Shown here: one piece after another, positions 48,161 through 58,331 of the stretch
Numbering within the stretch: the first letter of the stretch is position 1
Layout: every line of letters begins with the position of its first letter
Assembly: GCF_943734655.1 (NCBI RefSeq)
Contig: NC_071355.1
Location: 71,571,449 to 71,635,448 of the forward strand
Direction of reading: 5' to 3'
From: Sabethes cyaneus
Taxonomy: Eukaryota > Arthropoda > Insecta > Diptera > Culicidae
DNA: 64,000 nt
Position numbers and translations under genes: made by a program
The notes under the pieces: generated by a model
Seen by the model: only the letters and a program-made list of their open reading frames with translations
Told to the model about the DNA's origin: nothing
Database searches by the model: none

Positions 48161-48766
48161 GGGCATAGTACTTTTTCAATTTAAAAAAATCGAAATTTTT
48201 TTTATTGATTATTTCGAAAGATTAACATTTTGACCATATGTGTTATAAGTCATTTCGATGAATTCCAAAAATTGACAAAATTACAGCTATTTGTACCGCG
48301 CATGTCTGGAGCGATTACACAGCGAATAAAAACTTCAACGTCGTTTTTCTCGAAACCAGGTTTTGAAAGTCGGTACCATAAATATCTCAAGAACGGCTGA
48401 AGCAATTCTCATGATTCTTTTTTTGTTTCAAAGCTAACAAAATTATTTAGTGTTTGACCCATCCTTTTTTCGATATTACAATTTTTGTATTTTTTAGAAA
48501 TGTTTAAAGTCAATTTTTTCGGCTAAAAACCCTACTTTTATGTTTGAATGTCCGCCATTTCGTTATGCGTTCGAATTTTAAAAAAAGGATGGGTCAAACA
48601 CGAGATAATTTAATATTCTTTCATGTCGTTTTGGAATTTTTCAATTCGGATAAGCCCCCCAGCGCCAATCCATGATACCGCAAATCATGTTTTTTTCGAA
48701 TGATCATGTTCAAGGAGCCGTAGGGGAGAGGGGAAGAGGTTCACATATGCAAACAAAACTGCAAAT
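48161..48766. mobile_element. TTAA-flanked MITE, left part
   Basis: Starts 'gggggcatagtactttttca' after TTAA (48157-48160). The right end 'aaaaagtactatgccccc' precedes TTAA at 55421-55424. An internal palindrome pairs 'gtgtttgacccatccttttt' near 48450 with its complement near 48590. No coding capacity is visible. The element is interrupted at ATTAG (48767-48771) by the BEL insertion. Confidence 0.65.
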
Positions 48767-48771
48767 ATTAG

Positions 48772-49031
48772 TGTTGGGTTGGGATTCGGACAAGTATTAT
48801 CGGGCCTCAAAGGGCAATGTGAAAAATCGCGATCGTACTGCTACTAAGATTTTATTTTAACTGAACTGATGGTTGCCGGTTTTAGGGTTTTTTATCAATA
48901 AATCAGCATATCTATCAACTGTCAATTGCTGCTCAAGATTATTCTAATTTAATGCTAGGTGGGAATACACAGTGTTGCCAATTAGTATGTAATGTACATT
49001 TGAACCGGTTCATCTGGTATGCAAACTAACA
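48772..49031 (-). repeat. BEL 3' LTR
   Basis: 260 bp, identical base for base (by eye) to 55041-55300. On the coding (minus) strand it starts TGTTAG and ends CAACA, typical of BEL/Pao. The 5-bp target duplication ATTAG sits at 48767-48771 and 55301-55305. A purine-rich stretch 'aaggtggccgg' precedes it on the minus strand, a plausible polypurine tract. Confidence 0.92.
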
Positions 49032-49151
49032 TAACCGGCCACCTTGAAAATACATTTTTCAACTACGCTGTCTATAAGTTTCAATTTAACTAAGTTATAA
49101 ATTCACTTCCTAATGTGCTCCTATTTTGCTGGATGCGCGGCAGTTCGGTAA

Positions 49152-52100
49152 TTATTCTGGATCATTGCTCGTTACGGGATGTTCGGTGACACAGGGAAGC
49201 GGGCAAATTCGCGATACAGATCGCTTCAATATTCCGGCTGACGTTCGTAGTGTAGCAACTCGGGTGATGTTGTCAGGACCAGGATGGATTGCTAGAACTC
49301 TGGCCAATGGCCATCGTGCTGGTGGAAGCGAGTCGTCTTTGAGAATTACCACCGAGCCGACGTCGAGAGTGTAACGATCGGGATTAATGATGTACTGGGT
49401 TTGAAGCTGCTTGAGATACTCATTCCTCCATCGGTACCAGAATCGTTGTGAATAAGCTTGAACTCGTTGATACTGGCTAAGCCGGTTCATAGGCACGATT
49501 CTAACATCTGGCTCGGGAAGCGGACGAATCATGTTTTTGACCAGAAAGTGCGCCGGAGTCAGCGCAGACAAGTCGTTGGGGTCTTCTGAAAGTGGCGTGA
49601 GCGGGCGGGAATTCATGCAACCTTCAACAGCAGTTAATACAGTAGTAAGTTCTTCGTAGGATAGAGTTGCGGTTCCGAGCTGGCGAATGAGATGCTTTTT
49701 GGCTACCTTCACAGCGGCCTCCCAAAGGCCCCCGAAATTCGGGGAGCGGGGGGGAATGAGATGCCATTGGATGTGATCTTCAGCTAGATGTTTCGATATG
49801 CGTTCTTGCTCCGGTCCTGGTTGAAGCATGATGTACAGTTGATGCAGGGTATTCTTTGCTCCGATGAAATTGGTACCATTATCGGAATATATGTGCGACG
49901 GTTTATTTCTCCTCCAAATGAAACGGTCGAGGGCCATGAGAAAGGTGTTCGTTGATAGATCGCCCACCAACTCAAGGTGAACGGCTTTTGTTGCAAGACA
50001 AACGAATACTGCGACGTAGCATTTCCTTGCTGCTGCTCTGCGATGGGTAGGTTTCAAATACAGGGGTCCGCAGTAATCTACACCAGTGTGACAGAATGCT
50101 TCACTAGCGGTAACTCGGCCAACTGGTAGCTGTCCGATGGGTTGTTGTATGGGACGGGGATTTGCTTTGCTGCATCTGAAACAATTTCGTATGACATTGT
50201 GCACTGCTCTCCTTCCATTCAAAGGCCAAAATTCATCCCTAACGACAGCCAAAGTCATACTGTTGCCGCCGTGTAACACTTTGCGATGATGAAAGTTGAT
50301 TAGCAGCTTTGCAAACGGGTGGAATCCGGGAATAACTATTTGATGTTTCACACTATATGGTTCGTCGGACAGGCGCAACCGACCACCGACGCGAATTATA
50401 CCTTGTGCATCCAGAAACGGGCTGAGAAGACGAATGTGAGATCGTGTTGCTACTCTGCTACCTCTGCGCAAATTTTTTATTTCTTCGGGAAATGATTCGG
50501 CCTGAACCAATTTTACCAAAACAAATTTTGCAGTTTCCAACTCTTCCACAGTGAGAATCGGTTCGCGAACTCGATAGGTTTGATTTTGTTCACGTGCATT
50601 TCGGGCAAATCGTAAACAGAAACCGACGACATTGAGAAGGCGCTGGTACGACGAGAATCGTAGAAATAACGGGTTGGGAGTATTTTCTTGCGCAATTGAC
50701 ACTGCTACAGGTCTTATTTCCATTTCTTCTACTGGGTTCGGGTCCAAAACAGGTTGCTGCACAGGCCATTTCGATTTGGGTAAGGATAACCAGCTAGGTC
50801 CATGCTTCCATTTATTGCTAAGGACTAACTCGTCAGCAGGAAAACCGCGGGAAACCATGTCCGCGGGGTTGTCGGCGCCAGCTACGTGCGCCCAGGTTGA
50901 ACCGTGGGTTGTTGACTGGATGGTTGAAACTCTATTTGCGATGAAAGTTTTCCAAGTTCGAGGAGGCGCTTTCAACCACTGCAGGACTACAGTTGAATCG
51001 GTCCAGAAGTAAACTGCGCTAAAATTCACTTCCAGCGCAGCGATAATTTTTTCATATAAACAGGAACCAAGCAGCGCCGCGCATAGTTCCAGGCGGGGAA
51101 TTGTAATTCGCTTAAGGGGAGCTACTTTTGGTTTCGATGCCAATAAACTGATTTTAACTTCGCCGTCGATAGATTCGGATCGAACATATATGCATGCGCC
51201 ATAAGCTGCTTCTGACGCATCTGCAAAACAATGTAGCTCAACGGAAGAAAACTGGGGCAGGAAGGCAAAACGATCGATCCGAAAATTACGAAGATCCGGG
51301 AGATTTTGGCAGAACGTCGACCACTTCGTTTGGAATTCCGGCGTTACTTCCTCGTCCCATTTCAAAGATAAGAGCCATAAATGTTGCAATAGGATTTTTG
51401 CCTGGACGATTACGGGAGCGATCAGGCCTAACGGGTCGAAAAGCTGGGCGATAGTTGAAAGTACGCTGCGCTTAGTTGCTGGGCCATTGTGCAGATTTAC
51501 AGCAACGTCGAAGCTGAACAAGTCGCTTGCCGGTTCCCAACTGATTCCCAGCGTCTTGATTGTTTCCTCCGAATCAAATTTGTGGGATGTTTTTGTTCCC
51601 AGCAGTTCTTGTGGGAGGTCAGCTAGTGCTTTAGGGTCGTTCGAGTTCCATTTACGAAGACAGAAGCCACCCTTCTGCAATAGCTCGTTGAGTTCGTTGC
51701 GCAGCTGGATCGCCTGCTCTACTGAATGTTCCCCACCAATGAAATCATCGACGTACATACATTTTTTGACTGATGGGCCAGCCTTGGGAAACAGGTTACC
51801 TTCATCATTCACCAGTTGGTGCAGGGTTCGGGTTGCCAAGAACGAGGAGGGGGCGAGACCATAGGTTACCGTCGAAAGTTCATATGTGCCAATGGGTTGC
51901 GTACTGTTGAATCGCCAAAAGATCCGCTGCAGCCGGCGGTCTACTGGGTGTATCAAAACTTGGCGGTACATTTTTTCGATGTCCGCTACAAGCGCGATCG
52001 GGAATTTGCGAAATCGTAGAATGTTGCTTAGTAGCTCATCCTGCACTACCGGGCCAACAAGCAGGGCGTCGTTAAGCGAATGTCCGGATTTAGATCTCGC

Positions 52101-54434
52101 GGAACCATCAAACACCACTCGCACTTTAGTGGTGGTACTGGAAGTTTTGATTACAGGGTGATGCGGGAGATAGAAAGCTTCGGGACCGTCCAAATGGTCC
52201 TCGGGAATGGCACGCATATGCTCCAGGGAAATATATTCTGCCATGAAATCGCAATATTGTTGCTTAAGATCAGCGTCCTTTTCTAATTTCTGCTCCAGCC
52301 ACTTGAAACGTCGTAATGCGTTGAACTTCGAACCTCCAATCAGCTGTTCGAATTTAGACTGTTTCGGTAAACGAACGATGTATCTTCCGGTAGCATCTCG
52401 GGTTGTCGTGGCAGAAAAAAGGTCTTCGCACTCTTGCTCGGTGATCGAATAATTTGTTTTACTGACTTCTTCTACAGCCCAAAAACGCTCGAGCAGTTTG
52501 TCGACTGATGTAACTGTCGCCACATGACAAGTTACTGGTGCTTGCTGGGCTTCTTCAGCGGGTATTGTGGTCTTGCCTGTTACTATCCAACCAAACACAG
52601 ACTCAACTAACAGGGATTTGTTAGAAGCCAATCGTAGCCGACCTTCCAACAGTTGCGTGTAGAAATCACCGGCACCAATAATCAGATCGATCCTACGACT
52701 AACGTTGAACTCGGGATCGGCGAGTTGTATTCCATCGGGAATTTTCCATTGTGAAACAGTGTACGATCTGGGAGGTGTGTCACTGGTCACTTTTCGTAGG
52801 ACCAAGAAATCAAGAGTGTCCTTGAACCCGGTAACTCGGGAACGGATTTCAGCGCGGATTTGATATTTCGAATTGGTTGTTATACCATCCACGCCTGCAA
52901 TGGGTACGTTAACAATTTTTCGAGGAAGATGCAATTGCTGGCATAAATGCTCACTGATCGCGTTAGGCTGCGATCCAGTATCCAACAGGGCTCGGGCTAT
53001 ATGCTCCTGACCGTAGGCATCAACTATTAAAAGAACAACGGTCGACAGGATAACGTTTCCGCTAGTTTCCTTTGCAGCAGCATTTAACTGAACTGGATCG
53101 GGTGAAAACGGGGTAGCAACAGCTGTAGCAATTTGAAAAGCGCCGGGCGGTGCACGATCAGCAACGGGGTCGTTTTCGGCAGACCGGAAAGGACCGGGAT
53201 GAATCATGGAATGATGTCGTTTATGGCAGTGCCTGCAACGGTATTTGGACCGACAGGTCCGGGCAAAATGGTCACTTCGAAAGCAGTTGCTGCACAGTTT
53301 TTTATCGGTAAGCACTTTGAGACGGCCTTTTACGTCTAATCCGTTGAAAACAGGACATTCAACCATGGGATGTTTGTCTCTTTCACAAGCGGGACAGGGC
53401 GGGAACATCTTCGGAGCAGCTTCGGTCATGGCATTGGTGTTCACGCGGAACTGGACGGGTTTCTTATTTCCTGAATGCTGGCCACCGGACTTGGGGTTGC
53501 CGTGTTGGGCACGGTTGATGAGAATGTTCTCTAGTACACGGGTTCTCTTTAGCAAAAATTCAATCAGCTTAGTGTAGGTGGGTTGTTCCTCCGATGACAC
53601 TGATTCCTCCCATGCCTGCAATGAGGCGTCATCCAGCTTATCTTCCAAAAGCTCTATCAGTATAGAACTGAAATGTTCAACGGGTTCGCCTAATTGCTGC
53701 AGCACCTTTACATGACGTTGAAAGTCGTCCACGATTTTATGCAGAGCATCGACGTTACTGTTCGGGATCTTCGGGTATTTCAAAAGCGCTCGAATGTGCT
53801 TCTTGCGTAGTATTGCCTTATTGGAATAGCGCTTGACGAAGGTATCCCATGCCACCGAATAATTTGCTGCAGTAATAGTAATAGACTGGATCAGATTGGC
53901 AGCCTCTCCCTTCAATGCCGCACGGAGATAATGGAACTTCTGCACACAAGAAATTTCTGTTGAGGCATGAATCATCGAAACGAACGTATCGTGGAACGTC
54001 AGCCAATTGTTGAAATCTCCATCAAATTCTGGCAGCGTTATCGTTGGCAATTTCACATTTGCTAGACCGGACGGGATGAGCTGGGGTTCTGAAGCTGAAG
54101 TTTGCGCAACAGGAACGGGGACTGGCGGGGGCATCTTTGAGATCAGGCTGGCTTTGATGCGAAAATACTGCTCTTCTATTTTTGCTCGACATTCCATGTT
54201 CGCAATTAAAAACTGCTCGCTATCATCTAGCTGTTCGTATTCCGACTGGATCATCTCGAACGCTTCATTTAGTTTTTCTAAGCGTTCGAGTCGTAGAGGC
54301 ACTTCATATTGATGCTCATCTGGAGCGTAATTCACTAGAAATTCATCCATGCGCTTCAACGCTTCCACCACATTTTTCCGCTTCAACTCTTTAGCTTTCA
54401 TTTTCTTTTCAGCAGGCATTTTAACAGTCGACAT
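49152..54434 (-). CDS. BEL gag-pol polyprotein
   Basis: 1,760 residues from the first ATG (54434, MSTVKMPAEKK), making all proteins for reverse transcription and integration of the element. Gag core spans about 130-300 (LPEFDGDFNNWLTFHDTF). Zinc knuckles lie at about 347-412 (CPACERDKHPMVEC, CSNCFRSDHFARTC, CRHCHKRHH). The aspartic protease has LLDTGS near 483-488. Reverse transcriptase spans about 765-1000 with the catalytic Asp in VADIEKMYRQV and YVDD near 894-897. RNase H starts near 1067 (FADASEAAYG). The integrase zinc domain is at about 1381-1421 (HHRKVLH..CFRC), and the core has Asp 1453 (GVDYCGP), Asp 1518 (YSDNGTNF) and Glu 1573 (GLWEAAVK). A C-terminal BEL-specific domain follows. 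No stop or shift is present. It may be active. The frame opens eight codons earlier with GTG; the ATG is the likelier start. Confidence 0.95.
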   Translation of the reverse strand: MSTVKMPAEKKMKAKELKRKNVVEALKRMDEFLVNYAPDEHQYEVPLRLERLEKLNEAFEMIQSEYEQLDDSEQFLIANMECRAKIEEQYFRIKASLISKMPPPVPVPVAQTSASEPQLIPSGLANVKLPTITLPEFDGDFNNWLTFHDTFVSMIHASTEISCVQKFHYLRAALKGEAANLIQSITITAANYSVAWDTFVKRYSNKAILRKKHIRALLKYPKIPNSNVDALHKIVDDFQRHVKVLQQLGEPVEHFSSILIELLEDKLDDASLQAWEESVSSEEQPTYTKLIEFLLKRTRVLENILINRAQHGNPKSGGQHSGNKKPVQFRVNTNAMTEAAPKMFPPCPACERDKHPMVECPVFNGLDVKGRLKVLTDKKLCSNCFRSDHFARTCRSKYRCRHCHKRHHSMIHPGPFRSAENDPVADRAPPGAFQIATAVATPFSPDPVQLNAAAKETSGNVILSTVVLLIVDAYGQEHIARALLDTGSQPNAISEHLCQQLHLPRKIVNVPIAGVDGITTNSKYQIRAEIRSRVTGFKDTLDFLVLRKVTSDTPPRSYTVSQWKIPDGIQLADPEFNVSRRIDLIIGAGDFYTQLLEGRLRLASNKSLLVESVFGWIVTGKTTIPAEEAQQAPVTCHVATVTSVDKLLERFWAVEEVSKTNYSITEQECEDLFSATTTRDATGRYIVRLPKQSKFEQLIGGSKFNALRRFKWLEQKLEKDADLKQQYCDFMAEYISLEHMRAIPEDHLDGPEAFYLPHHPVIKTSSTTTKVRVVFDGSARSKSGHSLNDALLVGPVVQDELLSNILRFRKFPIALVADIEKMYRQVLIHPVDRRLQRIFWRFNSTQPIGTYELSTVTYGLAPSSFLATRTLHQLVNDEGNLFPKAGPSVKKCMYVDDFIGGEHSVEQAIQLRNELNELLQKGGFCLRKWNSNDPKALADLPQELLGTKTSHKFDSEETIKTLGISWEPASDLFSFDVAVNLHNGPATKRSVLSTIAQLFDPLGLIAPVIVQAKILLQHLWLLSLKWDEEVTPEFQTKWSTFCQNLPDLRNFRIDRFAFLPQFSSVELHCFADASEAAYGACIYVRSESIDGEVKISLLASKPKVAPLKRITIPRLELCAALLGSCLYEKIIAALEVNFSAVYFWTDSTVVLQWLKAPPRTWKTFIANRVSTIQSTTHGSTWAHVAGADNPADMVSRGFPADELVLSNKWKHGPSWLSLPKSKWPVQQPVLDPNPVEEMEIRPVAVSIAQENTPNPLFLRFSSYQRLLNVVGFCLRFARNAREQNQTYRVREPILTVEELETAKFVLVKLVQAESFPEEIKNLRRGSRVATRSHIRLLSPFLDAQGIIRVGGRLRLSDEPYSVKHQIVIPGFHPFAKLLINFHHRKVLHGGNSMTLAVVRDEFWPLNGRRAVHNVIRNCFRCSKANPRPIQQPIGQLPVGRVTASEAFCHTGVDYCGPLYLKPTHRRAAARKCYVAVFVCLATKAVHLELVGDLSTNTFLMALDRFIWRRNKPSHIYSDNGTNFIGAKNTLHQLYIMLQPGPEQERISKHLAEDHIQWHLIPPRSPNFGGLWEAAVKVAKKHLIRQLGTATLSYEELTTVLTAVEGCMNSRPLTPLSEDPNDLSALTPAHFLVKNMIRPLPEPDVRIVPMNRLSQYQRVQAYSQRFWYRWRNEYLKQLQTQYIINPDRYTLDVGSVVILKDDSLPPARWPLARVLAIHPGPDNITRVATLRTSAGILKRSVSRICPLPCVTEHPVTSNDPE

Positions 54435-55019
54435 CAGAACGGGAACGGTTTCGAGCACGTTTCTGGAACCAAAAGAGACCCAGGAAGTACCGCAAAACGG
54501 ATTTTATTTTACTTTGGAAAGGTACTCACCTGGTACCTCTTCCAAAGAGGCCTTGTATTTTTATAAAAAATTACAAAAAATGTTGAGCTGCTATTCGGGC
54601 GACTAAATCTTCTGCTGCGGGTGCAACTGGTACGCAATAGCAGGAAAAATCGTTAAACCAAGCGCCAAGAACGATGTCCAGCACGCGGTTTACGAAACTT
54701 GAGGTTATGTTTCCTCTCTTTCACTCAGGTAGCGAGACGGGCTTCAAACTAGAGGTTACGTTCCTCTCCTCTTTTGCACGTGCGACGAGTAACCTAACTT
54801 TCTCACGAGGTACCTTGTTACCCTCGTGCTGGAACGGATTGGGGAAATATCACTGTGATCCGGTTTGAGGTTAGGTTCCCTCTTTGTTCTCCACATGCAG
54901 CGGGTAAACTAATTTTTCACGGGTTTTTCGCGGGTTTTTCACGAGGCTCTTTGTTACCCTCGTGTTGGGACTTTACGTTGTGTGTAATGATTTTTCACTC
55001 ACGACAGATCTGGATAGAA

Positions 55020-55037
55020 ATCCTGGTCACGGCACCA
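55020..55037 (-). promoter_or_regulatory. BEL primer-binding site (tRNA-His)
   Basis: The plus strand reads 'atcctggtcacggcacca', the 3' end of insect tRNA-His plus CCA (recognised from the 5' partner GCCGTGA of that tRNA). It lies 3 bp from the 5' LTR, the normal place for minus-strand priming. Confidence 0.75.
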
Positions 55038-55040
55038 GAA

Positions 55041-55300
55041 TGTTGGGTTGGGATTCGGACAAGTATTATCGGGCCTCAAAGGGCAATGTGAAAAATCGCG
55101 ATCGTACTGCTACTAAGATTTTATTTTAACTGAACTGATGGTTGCCGGTTTTAGGGTTTTTTATCAATAAATCAGCATATCTATCAACTGTCAATTGCTG
55201 CTCAAGATTATTCTAATTTAATGCTAGGTGGGAATACACAGTGTTGCCAATTAGTATGTAATGTACATTTGAACCGGTTCATCTGGTATGCAAACTAACA
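55041..55300 (-). repeat. BEL 5' LTR
   Basis: This 260-bp LTR supplies the promoter for the minus-strand transcript. It is identical to the 3' LTR at 48772-49031 and followed by ATTAG (55301-55305). Confidence 0.92.
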
Positions 55301-55305
55301 ATTAG

Positions 55306-55420
55306 TATAAAGTGCAATGTTTAGCAAGCAATAAACCCGAATCGATTCGCTTTTCGCGTTATCGAGAAAAAAATATTTGAAATAAGGCAAAAAATATGGT
55401 GTAAAAAGTACTATGCCCCC
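55306..55420. mobile_element. TTAA-flanked MITE, right part
   Basis: Continuation of the MITE begun at 48161 after the BEL insertion. It ends 'aaaaagtactatgccccc' directly before TTAA. Without BEL the MITE is about 0.7 kb. Confidence 0.6.
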
Positions 55421-55424
55421 TTAA

Positions 55425-56233
55425 GAACAATCACTGATCAATGGGTAATGCTAATATGTATTATGGCATATCACTATTCACTATTCGCGTTGTTCGTTAG
55501 CATGTACCGAAGCGGACGGTTTGTCAAGGTAGAAAAATACTGACGAAGACTAGACTGCTCCTGAGAGCCTATACCATGCAATAGCCCGTGGTAGATCAAC
55601 GGATCTCTAGGTTGCTCGAAGGACTTATTTCTTCAGTCGGCGATAGCCCGATTGGGGTCGCGTTGAATACACTAAGTCTGAAGTCGCAATGGCTTGCTTT
55701 ATTAGTCGAAGGGTTTGCTTTTATAGTTGAATTTTGGTGGAAAATATCGGTAATGCATATCGATATTTTCCCTATTCTAAATGCATTATTAAACTACTGG
55801 GACAGAAAGATTCTTTGTTCGATACATTTGGTTCTGCAATTGTAATTTGAATCCTTACTGAACACCGAGTCACATCGGCCACCGACGGGTTGGAAAAACA
55901 GCTCAGCAGAATGCGTGCACTTGTTATGTGTATGCATGACGCTGGTGCTTGCGTTCGGTGCCCGCCGTGTGTCTCAATACGGTCGGAGTTTTGTCTGTTT
56001 TGTTTTGACCTGTTGCATAATATTTGTTTACATGATGATGTGTATGGCTAGGGTAGAGTACGGATAGTACAGTATAATTAATTCAATATTTCTGTTTCTA
56101 ATTTCTGTTTTGGTACGAAAAAAAACGTCCACGTGGATATGTTCCATACCCCCTCCGCCCCTTCCGTGGACAAGCGTGGACATTTTCATATCCCCCGCCC
56201 CACTCTAAACTGTCCACGTGGTATATTAGGGTG
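55425..56233. mobile_element. Outer TIR element of the BEL nest, right part, and spacer
   Basis: The right end (about 56125-56233) has 'cgtccacgtggatatg', 'gtggacaagcgtggac' and 'ctgtccacgtggtata', mirroring the left part at 47543. The 85-codon plus frame at 55588-55845 is unassigned. From about 56230 a different repeat, 'tagggtgaccatatcgatc', begins. Confidence 0.4.
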
Positions 56234-56296
56234 ACCATATCGATCTATCTAAAAATCAGGACATTTTTTGTCCAAACATGCGGATGAAGATTTACT

Positions 56297-56555
56297 TACC
56301 TACTAAAGTATCATGCCGTCCTAAGACAACGCCTGTTGAACAATGTTTCGCCAGTTAACTCGGCTGTGCGCTACTGCTCTCCAATTCCTCGAACACCGAG
56401 TACTCTCCGCCAGATCTCGCCCACCTTGTCTAACCATCTTGCTCGCTGTGCTCCTGGTCGTCTTCTTCCTACTGGATTTGAGGTAAACACCAGCTTTGCA
56501 GCGTAGTTGTCCGGCATTCTTGCAACATGCCCTTCCCATCGTATATGTCCAGCTT
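56297..56555 (-). pseudogene. RTE/JAM1-type LINE 3' end, part 1
   Basis: Minus-strand frames give HIRWEGHVARMPDNYAAKLV, RPGAQRARWLDKV, LAESTRCSRNWRAVAH and NIVQQALS, closely matching the element at 39245-40119 with a few frameshifts. It is interrupted at 56555 by a TIR element and continues at 57065. Confidence 0.75.
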
Positions 56556-57064
56556 CCCGAGCAGGAACGAAGAGCAAAATAATATAAAAACAATATCAAA
56601 CTGTGTTATAATGGCATATTTTGTTATTGAATAGATATGGAGATACATTGATAACACATTTTGTTATTGAGTAGATATATAAAACAGTGGTTGTGAGATG
56701 AGTTTAATAACTGATTTTGTTATCATATGTTATTTTGGCCTTAAAATGACATTCGATATATTTAATAAAAAAAAATTTATTGATTAAAGAGATTAATATC
56801 TCATATAGGACTACTGCATTTGTTATTCAATACCTTAATAATACTAAAATATGTTATTCTAAACTTTGAATACAGTCATGTTGTTGCTTTGATATTCAAA
56901 TAACACAGATAGTTATTCTTTTGGCCTTAAAGGAGTAAAATTTTGATATTATTTTTTGTTATTTTACCAACTATGTCAGCCAAAACAAGATCAAATTTTG
57001 ATATGAGTTATTCGATTTCCAATAATACATTTTGATATTATTTTGCTCTTCGCTCCTGCTCGGG
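56556..57064. mobile_element. 509-bp TIR element inside the RTE fragment
   Basis: The ends 'cccgagcaggaacgaagagc' and, in reverse complement, 'cccgagcaggagcgaagagc' match for about 28 bp with one mismatch. Comparison with the RTE copy at 39500 ('gtccagctttagcc') shows only TT duplicated at the junctions. The interior is AT-rich with many 'ttgttat' and 'gatatt' words and no transposase. The superfamily is not clear. Confidence 0.8.
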
Positions 57065-57175
57065 TTTAGCCACCTTTTGAGATACTGGGTTCGCCATAGA
57101 GCTGTGCAAGTTCATCGTTTGGTTGATGGTTCATCCTCCATCTCCATACTCCGTTTTCCTGTACGCCGCCGAAAA
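57065..57175 (-). pseudogene. RTE/JAM1-type LINE 3' end, part 2
   Basis: The RTE fragment continues after the TIR element. On plus, 'tttagccaccttttgagata' and 'ctgggttcgccatagagctg' match the copy near 39505-39545. It is truncated at about 57175, so only the last part of the ORF is represented. Confidence 0.7.
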
Positions 57176-57550
57176 TCTCGTATTTTCTACAGTACTGTAT
57201 TATATGTCGGACGTCGATCCTCGTGGACTGTTCGCAGTCTGGTTAACGAGCGCTGTTGTGCGACGTTCTCTCGGTCGATCCAACGACTAGTACCGGTAGA
57301 TTTAAAGTGTATTTGCCTTTCAAATACCATATTGCTAACCAATTTATATTAAATATTGACGGGTAAAAGTTCATTAATTAGTCAACGTTCTCTGTTCCTT
57401 ACTTTTTCAGCTTTTGCGGTTTACTAACTAATGTAAGCAGCAAATCAAGCGTCCGTAACCTATTTTTGGATAAAAAATTTGTCTTCCTTGTTTTCGTTCA
57501 AGACTTCTGAAACTGAATTAGTTTCGAATAAATTATTTCAGTATTTTGAA
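57176..57550. other. No recognised gene
   Basis: Spacer between the RTE fragment and the AT-rich ORF. Around 57390-57410 'ttctctgttccttactttttcag' resembles a splice acceptor on the plus strand, but no exon partner is evident. Confidence 0.3.
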
Positions 57551-58000
57551 ATGATCGGTTGTGAAGGGTATGAAATGAGGAAGGCAAACAACAAAGCGAC
57601 CACATGGATATCAAAAGGAGGAGTTAAACGAATTATTGGATATCAGGTGGGGACTCAAATCACGCAGTTATATTTCATTCGACGGATTGCTAGTGAGCTT
57701 GTTCTATTTTTGCCCATTTATGCTCCATTTCATTTTATTGCTATGCTTATATATTCATATTATATTCATATCGTATATTACTGGCCCAGTAAACCATTTA
57801 GTTTGTATATCTCGATTGCAACTGAGGTATATGAAATCATATCTCAACGAAAAAGTTATATTTCACGCCATATAAGAACATATATGTACCAAAGTGGAGG
57901 CGATATACGTGCGAAAATTTTGACATCTATTTGTAATTCTATTTTGCGCAGTTTTTATAACACGCAACTAAATACTCCTGAATATATGATTAAGATATAA
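57551..58000 (+). CDS. Unassigned 149-residue AT-rich ORF with hydrophobic core
   Basis: From the ATG at 57551 (MIGCEGYEMRKANNKATTWI) to the stop at 57998-58000; the frame is open upstream to about 57479. A hydrophobic block (LVLFLPIYAPFHFIAMLIYS and onward) could form one or two membrane segments, followed by a Tyr/Arg-rich, Ser-rich C-terminus. I recognise no family. It may be a fragment of a captured or mobile-element gene, or chance. It has no paralogue in the window. Confidence 0.3.
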   Translation: MIGCEGYEMRKANNKATTWISKGGVKRIIGYQVGTQITQLYFIRRIASELVLFLPIYAPFHFIAMLIYSYYIHIVYYWPSKPFSLYISIATEVYEIISQRKSYISRHIRTYMYQSGGDIRAKILTSICNSILRSFYNTQLNTPEYMIKI

Positions 58001-58331
58001 TCAAATATTGCAATTGTCTATCCTGCTTTGTAATTCACAGTCATGAATTGTATATGAAGACACGCACGACTGCAAAACAACTTATTGTTCACTTCGATTT
58101 GACATACTCTAATCATTATACAAGTCCAATGTGAAATTGACATGAAAACGATTTAATGTGAACTTTCTATTACGATTTTGTGTTATCTGGGGGGGTATAT
58201 AAACACCTATGAGGATTGCGTGAGTTTTTGCGCATCCTCTTAAAGCAGGTGTTCATCTAACGTACCCATTTCTACAATCGTAAGGACATGGCCAGGTGCA
58301 TGGTGTACTTACGGGTACACTATATCTTTTT
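58001..58331. other. No recognised gene
   Basis: Spacer between the AT-rich ORF and the R1-clade 3' end. It contains 'gggggggtatataaacacc', a TATA-like word, but nothing shows that it is used. Confidence 0.3.

Larger units (their letters stand above)
48772..55300 (-). mobile_element. Complete BEL/Pao LTR retrotransposon
   Basis: A 6,529-bp element with identical 260-bp LTRs, 5-bp ATTAG target duplication, tRNA-His primer-binding site, one uninterrupted gag-pol frame (49152-54434) and no env frame. LTR identity points to a very recent insertion. It is inserted in a TTAA-flanked MITE, which lies in another TIR element. Confidence 0.93.
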
